Shown here: piece after piece, positions 9,901-15,686 of the stretch
How positions within the stretch are numbered: position 1 is the first letter of the stretch
Layout of the letters: each line of letters starts with the position of its first letter
Assembly (NCBI RefSeq): GCF_000280925.3
Contig: NZ_CP012109.1
Span: 1,178,001-1,242,000, forward strand
DNA from: Myxococcus hansupus
Lineage (GTDB): Bacteria; Myxococcota; Myxococcia; Myxococcales; Myxococcaceae
Direction of reading: 5' to 3'
DNA: 64,000 bases
Program-made: the position numbers and the translations under genes
The notes under the pieces: generated by a model
Database searches by the model: none
What the model saw: the letters and a program-made list of their open reading frames with translations, nothing else
Told to the model about the DNA's origin: nothing

Positions 9901-10986
9901 CTCCGGCTCGGCGGTGGCGGTGGCCTGCGGCTCGGCGCTGACGTCGGAGAAGTCATCCTCCGCGACGTTCACCGCTTCGGGCTGCGTTCCCTGCTGGAGA
10001 TCCTCGGTGACATCCGCGAACGACGCGGACGGGTCTTCCACGGCGTCCTCGGCGGACAGCTCCACGGCCGACTCTTCGGCGTCGAGAGCGTCCTCGTGGG
10101 CCGGTTCCGAGTGCGCCTGCTCCGAGGCCTGTCCGCTGGCACCCGGCGTCATCCACGGCGCCGGTTCGCTCAGCGCGGGGATGTCGATGTCATCGGCGAG
10201 GCTGAGATTGGCTGGCTCGGGCGCGGCCTCGGCGGGGGCCTGCTGGGCCTGCGGATCCGCCTGCCACGCGCTCGCATCTCCCTGCGCGTTCGGGTCGTAA
10301 CCCTGCTGCGCATAGGCCTGCGCGTTCGGGTCGTAACCCGGCTGCGCGTAGGCCTGGGCGTTCGGGTCGTAACCCGGCTGCGCGTAGGCCTGAGCGTTCG
10401 AGTCGTAGCCCTGCTGCGTGTAGGCCTGGGCATTCGGGTCGTAACCCGGCTGCGCATACGCCTGGGCATTCGGGTCGTAACCCGGCTGCGCATAGGCCTG
10501 AGCGTTCGGGTCGTAGCCCTGCTGCGCGTACGCCTGCGCGTTCGGGTCATACGCCTGCTGCGCGTACGCCTGAGCGTTCGGGTCATACGCCTGCTGCGCG
10601 TACGCCTGCGCGTTCGGATCGTAACCCTGGTTGGGATCGTACCCGGCGGGGTAGGGGTACCACTGGCCGTCGGCGGCGTAGTAGCCCTGGGGCTGCTGCT
10701 CGTAGCCAGCGGGGTAGGGGTACCACTGGCCGTCGGCGGCGTAGTAGCCCTGGGGCTGCTGCTCGTAGCCAGCGGGGTAGGGGTACCACTGGCCGTCATC
10801 GGCGTAGTAGCCCTGGGGTGCGGCCTGTTGCTGCCACGCGGAGGCATCCGCGACTGGAGCGTCGTCCACGCCCAGATGCGTGCGCAGCTCCATCCAGCGC
10901 GCCTCCTCCACGGGAGACAGGCTACCCAGCTTCCGCTTCTCATCGAGGAAGCGGAATTCTCTCATCGCCGCGCGCGTGTCCGACAT
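3913..10986 (-). CDS. Giant repeat-rich protein with paired C-terminal DUF6982-like domains
   Basis: This 2357-residue protein has no signal peptide or membrane segment. In order it has: a charged helical N-terminus (1-40) of a type I associate with myxobacterial regulatory proteins; three 20-residue Gly/Tyr/Trp repeats (57-116); nine or ten 12-residue repeats of the type YDPNAQAYAQQG (122-235); a long acidic Ala/Glu/Asp region; a run of EIALDASDV-type repeats (about 650-770); and roughly a thousand residues of Trp-containing repeats of the type PEWATAEASATEAQ. The last 130 residues fold as two beta-rich modules containing GQVKRGTI and DGRQVAGFS, similar to DUF6982. The start is ATG 10986 with AAGGTG upstream. 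Most of the chain should be disordered. The function is unknown. Confidence 0.75.
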   Translation of the reverse strand: MSDTRAAMREFRFLDEKRKLGSLSPVEEARWMELRTHLGVDDAPVADASAWQQQAAPQGYYADDGQWYPYPAGYEQQPQGYYAADGQWYPYPAGYEQQPQGYYAADGQWYPYPAGYDPNQGYDPNAQAYAQQAYDPNAQAYAQQAYDPNAQAYAQQGYDPNAQAYAQPGYDPNAQAYAQPGYDPNAQAYTQQGYDSNAQAYAQPGYDPNAQAYAQPGYDPNAQAYAQQGYDPNAQGDASAWQADPQAQQAPAEAAPEPANLSLADDIDIPALSEPAPWMTPGASGQASEQAHSEPAHEDALDAEESAVELSAEDAVEDPSASFADVTEDLQQGTQPEAVNVAEDDFSDVSAEPQATATAEPETSLEASFADLSMEVESAPDADALASAEEEVPSSEVELVDGATESEPVLAQELAPAPIDDEWASAPLAVEAEPTEVADAGDIIDVAAMAEPEATPDAEIALEATDMLEASASEQDVAASAEAPAVELEASAEEFTEAAALDVQASDAGPAEIALDASEVSEASDAGAPVEAFTDATVDVTDVSHHAFEPAFAGAPIAVDSEVAAEEAHVADASTTDAAVAGAVEDAHAATLDASADTAFSSDEATPLEVADISAADAVVDSADAAHAGDAQYAELALEAAGTVEAANTQDAEIALDASDVSEPASAEAEIALDASDVAETASEAQVTEIALDASDVTASATDDAREEIALDASDVTASATDDAPAEIALDASGVTASTADDAPAEIALDASDVSESAPTLELDSTEVAAEAPTLDVMDVEAEPEQAVAAHDSDTSGEQPTLELVDVSADATHDTAYAQTAAPFATSDVPSLEIHPVQVGPNLHADTLSVAGDPPRASSQHTSAAPSAEEMFDLSGNPEEAVPLAAANEFLSHGQFAQTDSRSMALPDSEPDAIELQSEWVSASEPTTETATTDWAANNVLNAAATETHSGWETQPEAPVELQAEWAEPSSEPQAEWTSTPVETASTEWTSSTETAAATAQTEWTAEPMAAQSEWTAGSEDAQPEWATAEAQAAEAQPEWATPAETAPEQAQTEWSTGEVTAEPQAEWATTEASTSELQPEWVTPEATSAEPQPEWATAEVSATADPQPEWATAEVGATETASTEPQPEWATAEVSATEAQSDWATTESASTEPQPEWATAEVSTTEAQSDWATAETPAAEVQAEWATPEAATTEAQPEWATAEASATEAQPEWATSEAATAEPQPEWATAEASATETQAEWATSEAATAEPQPEWATAEASATEAQPEWATPEAATAEPQPEWATTEASATEAQPEWATADESATAVQPEWASAEAPAAEPQSEWATTSAQQPTWAATEASSTESQPEWATPEAAPVELQPEWVTTEATAAEQQPEWTTTEAASAEAQPEWATAETAATEPQAAWTTAETSPAAPQPEWATAEAAAPTAQAEWSDSTDSATIEVQAEWSSEAASTEPQAEWTATADAASAQATTEWTSASEPQAEWSESNDSAVAVQPEWATAEATAPVTAQAEWSANADASNAVQSEWATSEESPTIEAQAEWAEPAETTDAGQAEWSTNTDAAGTAQQEWAATETTAPATADWATSAESPQSQWATPESTEAQAEWTTNAAQPEWATPEATEAQPAWTASTDATSAQAEWATPETTEAQPAWTAETDATSGQTEWATPEATEPQAEWATPEATEAQPAWTASTDTTSAQAAWATPEATEPQAEWATPEATEAQPAWTASTDTTSAQAAWATPENTEAQAEWATPEATEPQAAWATPETTEAQPEWATPETTEPQAEWTADTTTSGTDQSSWAATPDASNWSASSDTAGAAQAEWTAEPAEVQAEWSTDATGTAQPGWAAAETAAPAEVQAEWTTSEQGQGDWSAPAEPEAEPIEVQAEWAEPEETLEAQPEWATEEDTTTAPANHGWSATPETAAPVEVQTEWATASAEASPETNGAQSAWETPVEEIAPEAIQEEWASPIEEAQPEWSTSEPAATTPATEDAQSEWADPAAEPTPATEWAASDTGQAPANEWTSATPETTEWSATSDASATWEAPTEQQPAWATAQPEATPEWSAEPASAEWSDASVDVEPVMEAEPVEEAATWEAEPIEDSAPAPAAQWAAPPSSPFGAPAQDYSDVEPVEEVEEVSMELEQEVSDIDVEEEVVVPSAPAAAIPAPPAHAVVVPPSPYAQAAMGAAGAGAVAQALRPAAVIPAAPTNHLATEREPLFDDTAIVGGTALTSFVEGEHRVIIHTVEGQVKRGTIRDADLLDDVISLEQQSGFAAEQIPGKRVKAIFFMLPAGARQPQAEGLKIRVTFNDGRQVAGFSQDFQGSTPGFFVIPADQRTNTARIFIYRSSVQAVAEG
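4750..8120 (-). repeat. Trp-repeat coding array (period mostly 42 bp, also 30-33 and 111 bp)
   Basis: Dozens of coding units carry a conserved Glu/Ala-Trp-Ala-Thr core separated by Ala/Glu/Thr/Pro/Gln spacers. The 42-bp (14-residue) unit is most regular at about 6720-7740. A 111-bp unit is tandemly duplicated at 5771-5881 and 5882-5992, with 104 identical bases (5771-5874 against 5882-5985). The array keeps frame throughout. Confidence 0.85.
10282..10623 (-). repeat. 36-bp tandem coding repeats (YDPNAQAYAQ units)
   Basis: Nine near-identical 12-residue units plus partial ends encode residues 122-235 of the giant protein. Variation is mainly at units ending QA, QG or PG. The periodicity is coding, with no spacer diversity, so this is not a CRISPR array. 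Confidence 0.85.
10639..10818 (-). repeat. Three 60-bp tandem coding repeats (QGYYAxDGQWYPYPAGYEQ)
   Basis: Three 20-residue Gly/Tyr/Trp-rich units occupy residues 57-116 of the giant protein. The second and third copies are almost identical at DNA level, which indicates recent duplication or homogenisation. Confidence 0.85.
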
Positions 10987-11112
10987 CCGTCACCTTGCTG
11001 CAGACGGCGAACAACCGGGCTACCGCCGCAGCGTAAATAGAGGGGGCTTCGAGTCTAGGGGACTCCTGGGAACGGGTAAACCAATTGGCCCGGGCCCGGT
11101 TGGCAGCCTCCC

Positions 11113-12504
11113 CTACTGGAGAGCAGCCCGGACGTCCTCGTCCAGGGTCGCCCGCGTCCGGCCGTAGTGCTCGGTGAGGGCCTCGTCGATGGGTCTTCCC
11201 CGTCCCACCTCGCGGACCATGGTGAGGAACCGACCCGTTCCGCCCCGCTTCACCAGCTCCCGGACGGCGATGGCGGAGGTGGCGTAGGCCACGGCGGGGT
11301 TGCGCTGCATGATGAGGGACTGGCCCTCCAGGTGCTCCAGCTTGGGCAGCGAGTTCGCCTTGGCAGCCTGGGCCATGTAGTTGCGGACCGACCGGTCGGG
11401 GTCCTCGCCCCCCATGTAGCGCCACTCGACGTACTCGGCGAGGCCCTCGTTCATCCAGACGGGGAGGTTGTTGCCGCGGCCGTCGCAGAAGTCGTCCAGC
11501 GCGGCGTGGACGTACTCGTGGACCAGGGTGGCCTTGGTCTGCGGCGTGAGCTCGGCAGCGTCGTTGATGCGGATGGCGTTGTCGGAGTAGAGGCCGGCCA
11601 CGGCGCGGGCCCGGGTCGCGCCGAAGTGCGTCTGGAACTCCGCCAGCGTGTAGAGGATGACATCCACCGGGGCCTCGCGCACCTCGCCCAGCATGCTGCG
11701 GGTGAAGTCATAGGCCTCGTCCAGGGCGGCGACGACGCGGCCCTCGTACTCGGCGCGCTGCCCGAAATCACGCTGGTTGTTGAAGTACCGGATGACGAAG
11801 CGGCTGTTCGAGCGCGTCCGCATGCCATCCGGGCCGGTGCTGGATTCGTAGTTGAGGCTGGCCGAGCGCGTGACGCTCCGGCCCTGTCCGGCCACCGCGG
11901 GCTGGACGTCGGCCGTGGCGCCGGGACGCCGGCCGGTGACGCCGCTCATCCGCTGCTCCAGGCGCTCCGCCTCCCGCCGCGCGGCGCCTTCCTCGTTCGC
12001 CTTGGCGCGGGCCTGCTGGAGCAGCCGCTTCGCGTCGCCCGCTTCCTTGGCCCGGGCCGGGACTTTCTCCAGCGCCGCCACCGCGCCCGCGGCGTCCTGC
12101 TCCTCCAGGAGCAGCTTGCCCAGCTCCAGGCCGAAGGCGCCGTCCTTGGGATGTTTCGTCAGGCCCTTGCGCAGGGCGGCCTCCGCGGCGGCCCGCTGGT
12201 CCGTCTTGCGCGCGGTCCGGGCCAGGCACCGCAGCGCGCCCGCGGATTCATCGTAGAGGGCGGCGCGCTCGCCCAGCGAGTACGCCATCACCGTGTCCTC
12301 GTCCTTCAGGGCCTCGCAGCCCTGGGTCAGCGCCGAGGAGACCGCGCCTCGCTGGGCCGAGGGAACGTCCGTCGCGTCGCCCGCGGAGAAGGCCAGGTAC
12401 AGCTCCTCCCAGGAGCGGCTGGCGGCGAGCGACTTCGCCTTCTGCGCGGGCGAAGGAGAGGCGGCGGTCAGCAGGAGGGCGGAGAGCAGGGCGGCAGGGC
12501 TCAT
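11113..12504 (-). CDS. Secreted peptidase MA-family gluzincin with helical/TPR-like N-terminus
   Basis: This 463-residue protein begins with a signal peptide (about 1-20, Ala-rich cleavage site). An Ala/Glu/Lys-rich helical region with TPR-like periodicity follows (about 25-190). The catalytic domain (about 225-463) contains HEYVHAALDD, an HExxH zinc motif, and a downstream NEGLAEYVEW segment supplying the third ligand Glu, as in the peptidase_MA family. It is probably a periplasmic or exported metalloprotease. The start at 12504 gives the signal peptide directly. It lies 127 bp upstream of the giant repeat gene on the same strand, so co-transcription is possible but not evident. The substrate is unknown. 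Confidence 0.75.
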   Translation of the reverse strand: MSPAALLSALLLTAASPSPAQKAKSLAASRSWEELYLAFSAGDATDVPSAQRGAVSSALTQGCEALKDEDTVMAYSLGERAALYDESAGALRCLARTARKTDQRAAAEAALRKGLTKHPKDGAFGLELGKLLLEEQDAAGAVAALEKVPARAKEAGDAKRLLQQARAKANEEGAARREAERLEQRMSGVTGRRPGATADVQPAVAGQGRSVTRSASLNYESSTGPDGMRTRSNSRFVIRYFNNQRDFGQRAEYEGRVVAALDEAYDFTRSMLGEVREAPVDVILYTLAEFQTHFGATRARAVAGLYSDNAIRINDAAELTPQTKATLVHEYVHAALDDFCDGRGNNLPVWMNEGLAEYVEWRYMGGEDPDRSVRNYMAQAAKANSLPKLEHLEGQSLIMQRNPAVAYATSAIAVRELVKRGGTGRFLTMVREVGRGRPIDEALTEHYGRTRATLDEDVRAALQ

Positions 12505-12561
12505 GCCCGGAGTATCGCCGGACTCGGGCGCGCGGGCGCAAGGCCCACCCGCCCCGAGATG

Positions 12562-13779
12562 CTACTTGCGAGCCACCTGCCAGCCGAGCTTGTGCAGCGT
12601 CCGCTCCAGCTCCTCGATTTGGGCCGGGCCGGTGGTCTCCAGCGTCACCTCCACCATGGCCTCGCCCAGGCCCGCCTTGGAGAAGGCGCGCTCATGGTGG
12701 ATCTCCACCACGTTGGCGCGCAGGTCGGCCACCTGCGAGGTGAGCTTCGCGAGCATGCCGGGCCGGTCCGGCAGTCGCACCTCCAACTGCACCAGTCGCC
12801 CGGCCTTCACCAGGCCGCGCTCGATGATGCGGCTGATGACGTTCATGTCGATGTTGCCGCCGCTGAGGATGATGGCGGTGCGCTTGCCCTTCGCCATGGG
12901 CACCTCGCCGCTGAGCAGCGCCGCCAGTCCCACCGCGCCCGCGCCCTCCACCACGCTCTTCTCCTGCTCCAGCAGCGTGAGGATGGCGGCGGCAATCTCC
13001 TCCTCGTCCACGGCGACGACGTCATCCACGTACTTGCGCACCATGGGGAAGGTGAGGTCCCCCACGCGCTTCACCGCGATGCCATCCGCGATGGTGGTGC
13101 CCGCCGCGGCGAGCAGCACGCGCTCGTCCGCCTCCAGCGACGCCTTCATGCTGGCGATGGTCTCCGCCTGCACGCCCACCACGCGGATGTCCGGCCGCGT
13201 CTCCTTCAGCGCGCACGCGATGCCGGAGATGAGCCCGCCGCCGCCAATGGGCACGAGCACCACCTCCAGGTCGGGGCACTGCTCCAGCAGCTCCAGGCCA
13301 ATGGTGCCCTGGCCGGCGATGACGTGCGGGTCGTTGAAGGGGTGGATGAAGACGCGGTCCTCCGCCTTCTGGATGCGCAGCGCCTCGGCGTAGGCCTCGT
13401 CGTAGTTGCTGCCCTTGAGCACCACGCGCGCGCCGTAGTCGTCCTTGGTGCGCGACACCTTGATGAGCGGCGTGCGCTCCGGCATCACGATGGTGGCATT
13501 CACACCCAGCCGCCGCGCGTGGTACGCGACGCCCTGGGCGTGGTTGCCGGCCGACGCGGCGATGACGCCCCGGCGCCGCTCGTCCTCCGTCAGCGTCAGC
13601 AGCTTGTTGAGGGCGCCGCGCTCCTTGAAGGCCCCTGTGCGCTGCAGGTTCTCCAACTTGAAGAACACCGCGGCGCACTCCGTCCGCTCCGTGAAGTGGT
13701 CGGACTGCGGGCAGGGCGTGGGGCGGATGGCCGAGCGGATGCGCTCGCGCGCGGCCTGGATGTCCTCGAGGGTGACCAT
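12562..13779 (-). CDS. ilvA: Threonine ammonia-lyase with C-terminal ACT domain
   Basis: This 405-residue PLP enzyme deaminates L-threonine to 2-oxobutanoate, the first step toward isoleucine or threonine breakdown. Lys52 in GAFKERG is the Schiff-base lysine. SAGNHAQG and the PIGGGGLISG loop bind the substrate and the PLP phosphate. Residues about 330-405 form one ACT domain (RLPDRPGMLAKL), so allosteric control by an amino acid is likely. Length and the single ACT domain match the short IlvA/TdcB-with-ACT class rather than E. coli IlvA with two. A longer open frame extends upstream, but homology starts at ATG 13779. It lies 83 bp downstream of glutamate dehydrogenase on the same strand. Confidence 0.93.
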   Translation of the reverse strand: MVTLEDIQAARERIRSAIRPTPCPQSDHFTERTECAAVFFKLENLQRTGAFKERGALNKLLTLTEDERRRGVIAASAGNHAQGVAYHARRLGVNATIVMPERTPLIKVSRTKDDYGARVVLKGSNYDEAYAEALRIQKAEDRVFIHPFNDPHVIAGQGTIGLELLEQCPDLEVVLVPIGGGGLISGIACALKETRPDIRVVGVQAETIASMKASLEADERVLLAAAGTTIADGIAVKRVGDLTFPMVRKYVDDVVAVDEEEIAAAILTLLEQEKSVVEGAGAVGLAALLSGEVPMAKGKRTAIILSGGNIDMNVISRIIERGLVKAGRLVQLEVRLPDRPGMLAKLTSQVADLRANVVEIHHERAFSKAGLGEAMVEVTLETTGPAQIEELERTLHKLGWQVARK

Positions 13780-13817
13780 GGTCGCGCCTGTATCGGAAGC
13801 GCGCCCCGGGTGGAAGA

Positions 13818-13838
13818 GACAGGCGAGCGGGGCCTGTC
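13818..13838 (-). terminator. Small hairpin between gdhA and ilvA
   Basis: GACAGG (13818-13823) pairs with CCTGTC (13833-13838) just past the glutamate dehydrogenase stop and before the threonine ammonia-lyase start. It has no U-tract. It could be a partial terminator or a processing site. Confidence 0.3.
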
Positions 13839-13862
13839 GCGTTGCGGGCGTGTTGCGCCGCG

Positions 13863-15092
13863 TCAGATGCCGCGCAGCACCGTGGCCTTGCCCACGCGGC
13901 CAATGGCCAGGATGTACGCGGCCGTCCGCATGGAAACCTTCCGCGAGCGGGCCACCTGGGCCACGCGCTCGTAGGCTTCCTTCATGGACTTCTCCAGCTC
14001 CGCGTTGACGCGGTCCTCTTCCCAGGACAGGTGCTGGAGGTTTTGCACCCACTCGAAGTAGCTGACCGTCACGCCGCCCGCGCTGGCGAGCACGTCCGGC
14101 ACCACGAAGATGCCGCGCTTCTCGAAGACCTCGTCCGCCTCCGGCTGGGTGGGGCCGTTGGCGCCTTCGATGATGAGCTTCGCGCGCACCGCGTGGGCAT
14201 TCTCGCGGGTGAGCACATGGCCCAGCGCCGCGGGGATGAGGACCTCGCAGTCCGCGCCCAGCACGTCTTCGTTGCTGCACGAAGCACCGCCGCTGAAGCC
14301 CGTCACGGTGCCGGTGCGCTTCACGTGCTCGAAGAGGGAGGGGATGTCCAGGCCCTGCGGGTTGCGCACGCCGCCCAGCGCGTCCGCCACCGCCACCACC
14401 ACGCCGCCGTCCTCCCAGATGAGCTGCGCGGTGTGGCTGCCCACGTTGCCAAAGCCCTGGAGCGCGAAGCGCGTGCCCTTCACCGGCAGGCCCAGGTCGC
14501 GCAGGATTTCACGCGCGACGTAGAGCAGGCCGCGGCCGGTGGCGGCCTCGCGGCCCTTGGAGCCGTAGAGCTCCAGCGGCTTGCCCGTCACCACCGCCGG
14601 CGAGTGGCCGTGGTAGCGCGAGTACTGGTCCATGATCCACGCCATCACCTGGGGGTTGGTGTTGACGTCCGGCGCGGCGATGTCGCGGGTGGGCCCGATG
14701 ACGTCCTGCACCTGGTCCACGAACTTCCGGGTGAGGCGCTCCAGCTCCTTGATGCTGAGCTGGGACGGGTCGCACGCGATGCCGCCCTTGGCGCCGCCGT
14801 AGGGGACATTCACGACGGCCGTCTTCCACGTCATCAGCGAGGCCAGCGACGCGCACTCGTCCTGGTCCAGCAGCGGGTGGTAGCGCAGGCCGCCCTTCAT
14901 GGGGCCGCGGCTGTTGTCGTGCTGGATGCGGTAGCCGAGGAACGTGCGAATCTCGCCCGAGTCCATCTCGATGGAGACCTGCACCTTCACCTCGCGCAGC
15001 GGCGTGGCGAGCAGCGTCTCGATGGGGGTTCCCACGTCCATGATCCGCGCGGCTTTGCGGAAGTAGTAGTTGGTACCCTCGACGGCGCTCAT
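13863..15092 (-). CDS. gdhA: Glutamate (Glu/Leu/Phe/Val family) dehydrogenase
   Basis: This 409-residue enzyme catalyses reversible oxidative deamination of glutamate to 2-oxoglutarate. The N-terminal substrate domain has RGPMKGGLRYHP and PYGGAKGGI, carrying the substrate-binding and catalytic lysines. The Rossmann domain has LQGFGNVGSH (GxGNVG). The length suits the hexameric roughly 410-residue class, often NAD-linked and catabolic. Amino-acid carbon is a main food of myxobacteria, and ilvA is next downstream. ATG 15092 starts the conserved N-terminus. The gene is divergent from an XRE regulator 65 bp away, which may control it. Confidence 0.95.
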   Translation of the reverse strand: MSAVEGTNYYFRKAARIMDVGTPIETLLATPLREVKVQVSIEMDSGEIRTFLGYRIQHDNSRGPMKGGLRYHPLLDQDECASLASLMTWKTAVVNVPYGGAKGGIACDPSQLSIKELERLTRKFVDQVQDVIGPTRDIAAPDVNTNPQVMAWIMDQYSRYHGHSPAVVTGKPLELYGSKGREAATGRGLLYVAREILRDLGLPVKGTRFALQGFGNVGSHTAQLIWEDGGVVVAVADALGGVRNPQGLDIPSLFEHVKRTGTVTGFSGGASCSNEDVLGADCEVLIPAALGHVLTRENAHAVRAKLIIEGANGPTQPEADEVFEKRGIFVVPDVLASAGGVTVSYFEWVQNLQHLSWEEDRVNAELEKSMKEAYERVAQVARSRKVSMRTAAYILAIGRVGKATVLRGI

Positions 15093-15157
15093 GTGTCGGC
15101 AAACTCCTGGATGGCGGCGCGCGCGACCTTAACAGAAGGGGTGCGCTACCATAGTTA

Positions 15158-15682
15158 ATGGCCATGCCTCCCGAACCGCAGGACGCTTTCACCTTGAGCG
15201 GACACCTCCAGGGCCTGGCCCGGCGCATCCGCGCGCTGAGGGAGCGGCGGGGCCTCACGCAGGAGGACTTCGCCGCCCGCTGCGGCATCTCCGTGTCCTT
15301 CGCGTCGCTCCTGGAGCGCGGCGAGCGCAGCCCCAGCTACGAGACGCTGCTCCAGGTGTCCGCCGCGCTCCAGCTCCCGCTGTACGAGCTGCTCCGGCTG
15401 GAGGACCCGCAGGACGCCGGCATCCACCGGCTGGAGACCTTCATCCGCGCGCAGGGCCTGTCGCGCGCGGACGTGGACCGGCTGCTGACGGTGGCGGAGG
15501 TGATGTTCAACGAGCCCTCCCCACGAGGAGGCGCGGACCCCGCGCCCGCCCCGCGGGTGGAGCCCGCCCGCTGCGGCGAGCCCGGCTGTGAGAAGCCGCT
15601 GCTCGCCCGGGGACTGTGCGCCGCGCACTACCACCGTGAGCGGCGCAGGAAGGCCGCCGGTTCGGAGACCGGCGGCGCCTGA
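15158..15682 (+). CDS. XRE-family regulator with C-terminal Cys/His zinc-finger-like tail
   Basis: This 174-residue protein has an HTH_3/XRE domain at about residues 15-80, with RGLTQEDFAARCGIS followed by a recognition helix ending LERGERSPS. The C-terminus (about 138-165) carries a CxxxxC-x8-CxxHYxR pattern, a compact putative zinc-binding element unusual in XRE proteins. A second in-frame ATG at 15164 is equally likely, because promoter-like TTAACA and CATAGT/TAGTTA boxes sit immediately upstream and leave little or no leader. It is divergent from gdhA and converges on the DEAD-box helicase with four bases between stops. A role as regulator of gdhA is inferred from position only. Confidence 0.8.
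   Translation: MAMPPEPQDAFTLSGHLQGLARRIRALRERRGLTQEDFAARCGISVSFASLLERGERSPSYETLLQVSAALQLPLYELLRLEDPQDAGIHRLETFIRAQGLSRADVDRLLTVAEVMFNEPSPRGGADPAPAPRVEPARCGEPGCEKPLLARGLCAAHYHRERRRKAAGSETGGA
15653..15676. terminator. Hairpin inside the 3' end of the XRE gene
   Basis: GCCGCCGGT (15653-15661) pairs perfectly with ACCGGCGGC (15668-15676) around TCGGAG. It sits in the last codons of the XRE gene, four bases before its stop codon and just beyond the stop of the converging helicase gene. It has no U-tract. Confidence 0.45.
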
Positions 15683-15686
15683 GGGA

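Noticed and set aside
10282-10623. 36-bp periodic repeats that look like a CRISPR array.
   Set aside because: The units abut without unique spacers, stay in one reading frame and encode YDPNAQAYAQ repeats. There are no cas genes.
11040-11112. GC-rich palindromic stretch (GGCCCGGGCC) after the peptidase-MA gene.
   Set aside because: The symmetry is short and mostly the self-palindrome of GC-rich bases. There is no convincing stem-loop with a tract.
13780-14280. Upstream extension of the threonine ammonia-lyase frame to 572 codons.
   Set aside because: It overlaps glutamate dehydrogenase on another frame, is Arg/Ala/Gly-rich, and family homology starts at ATG 13779.
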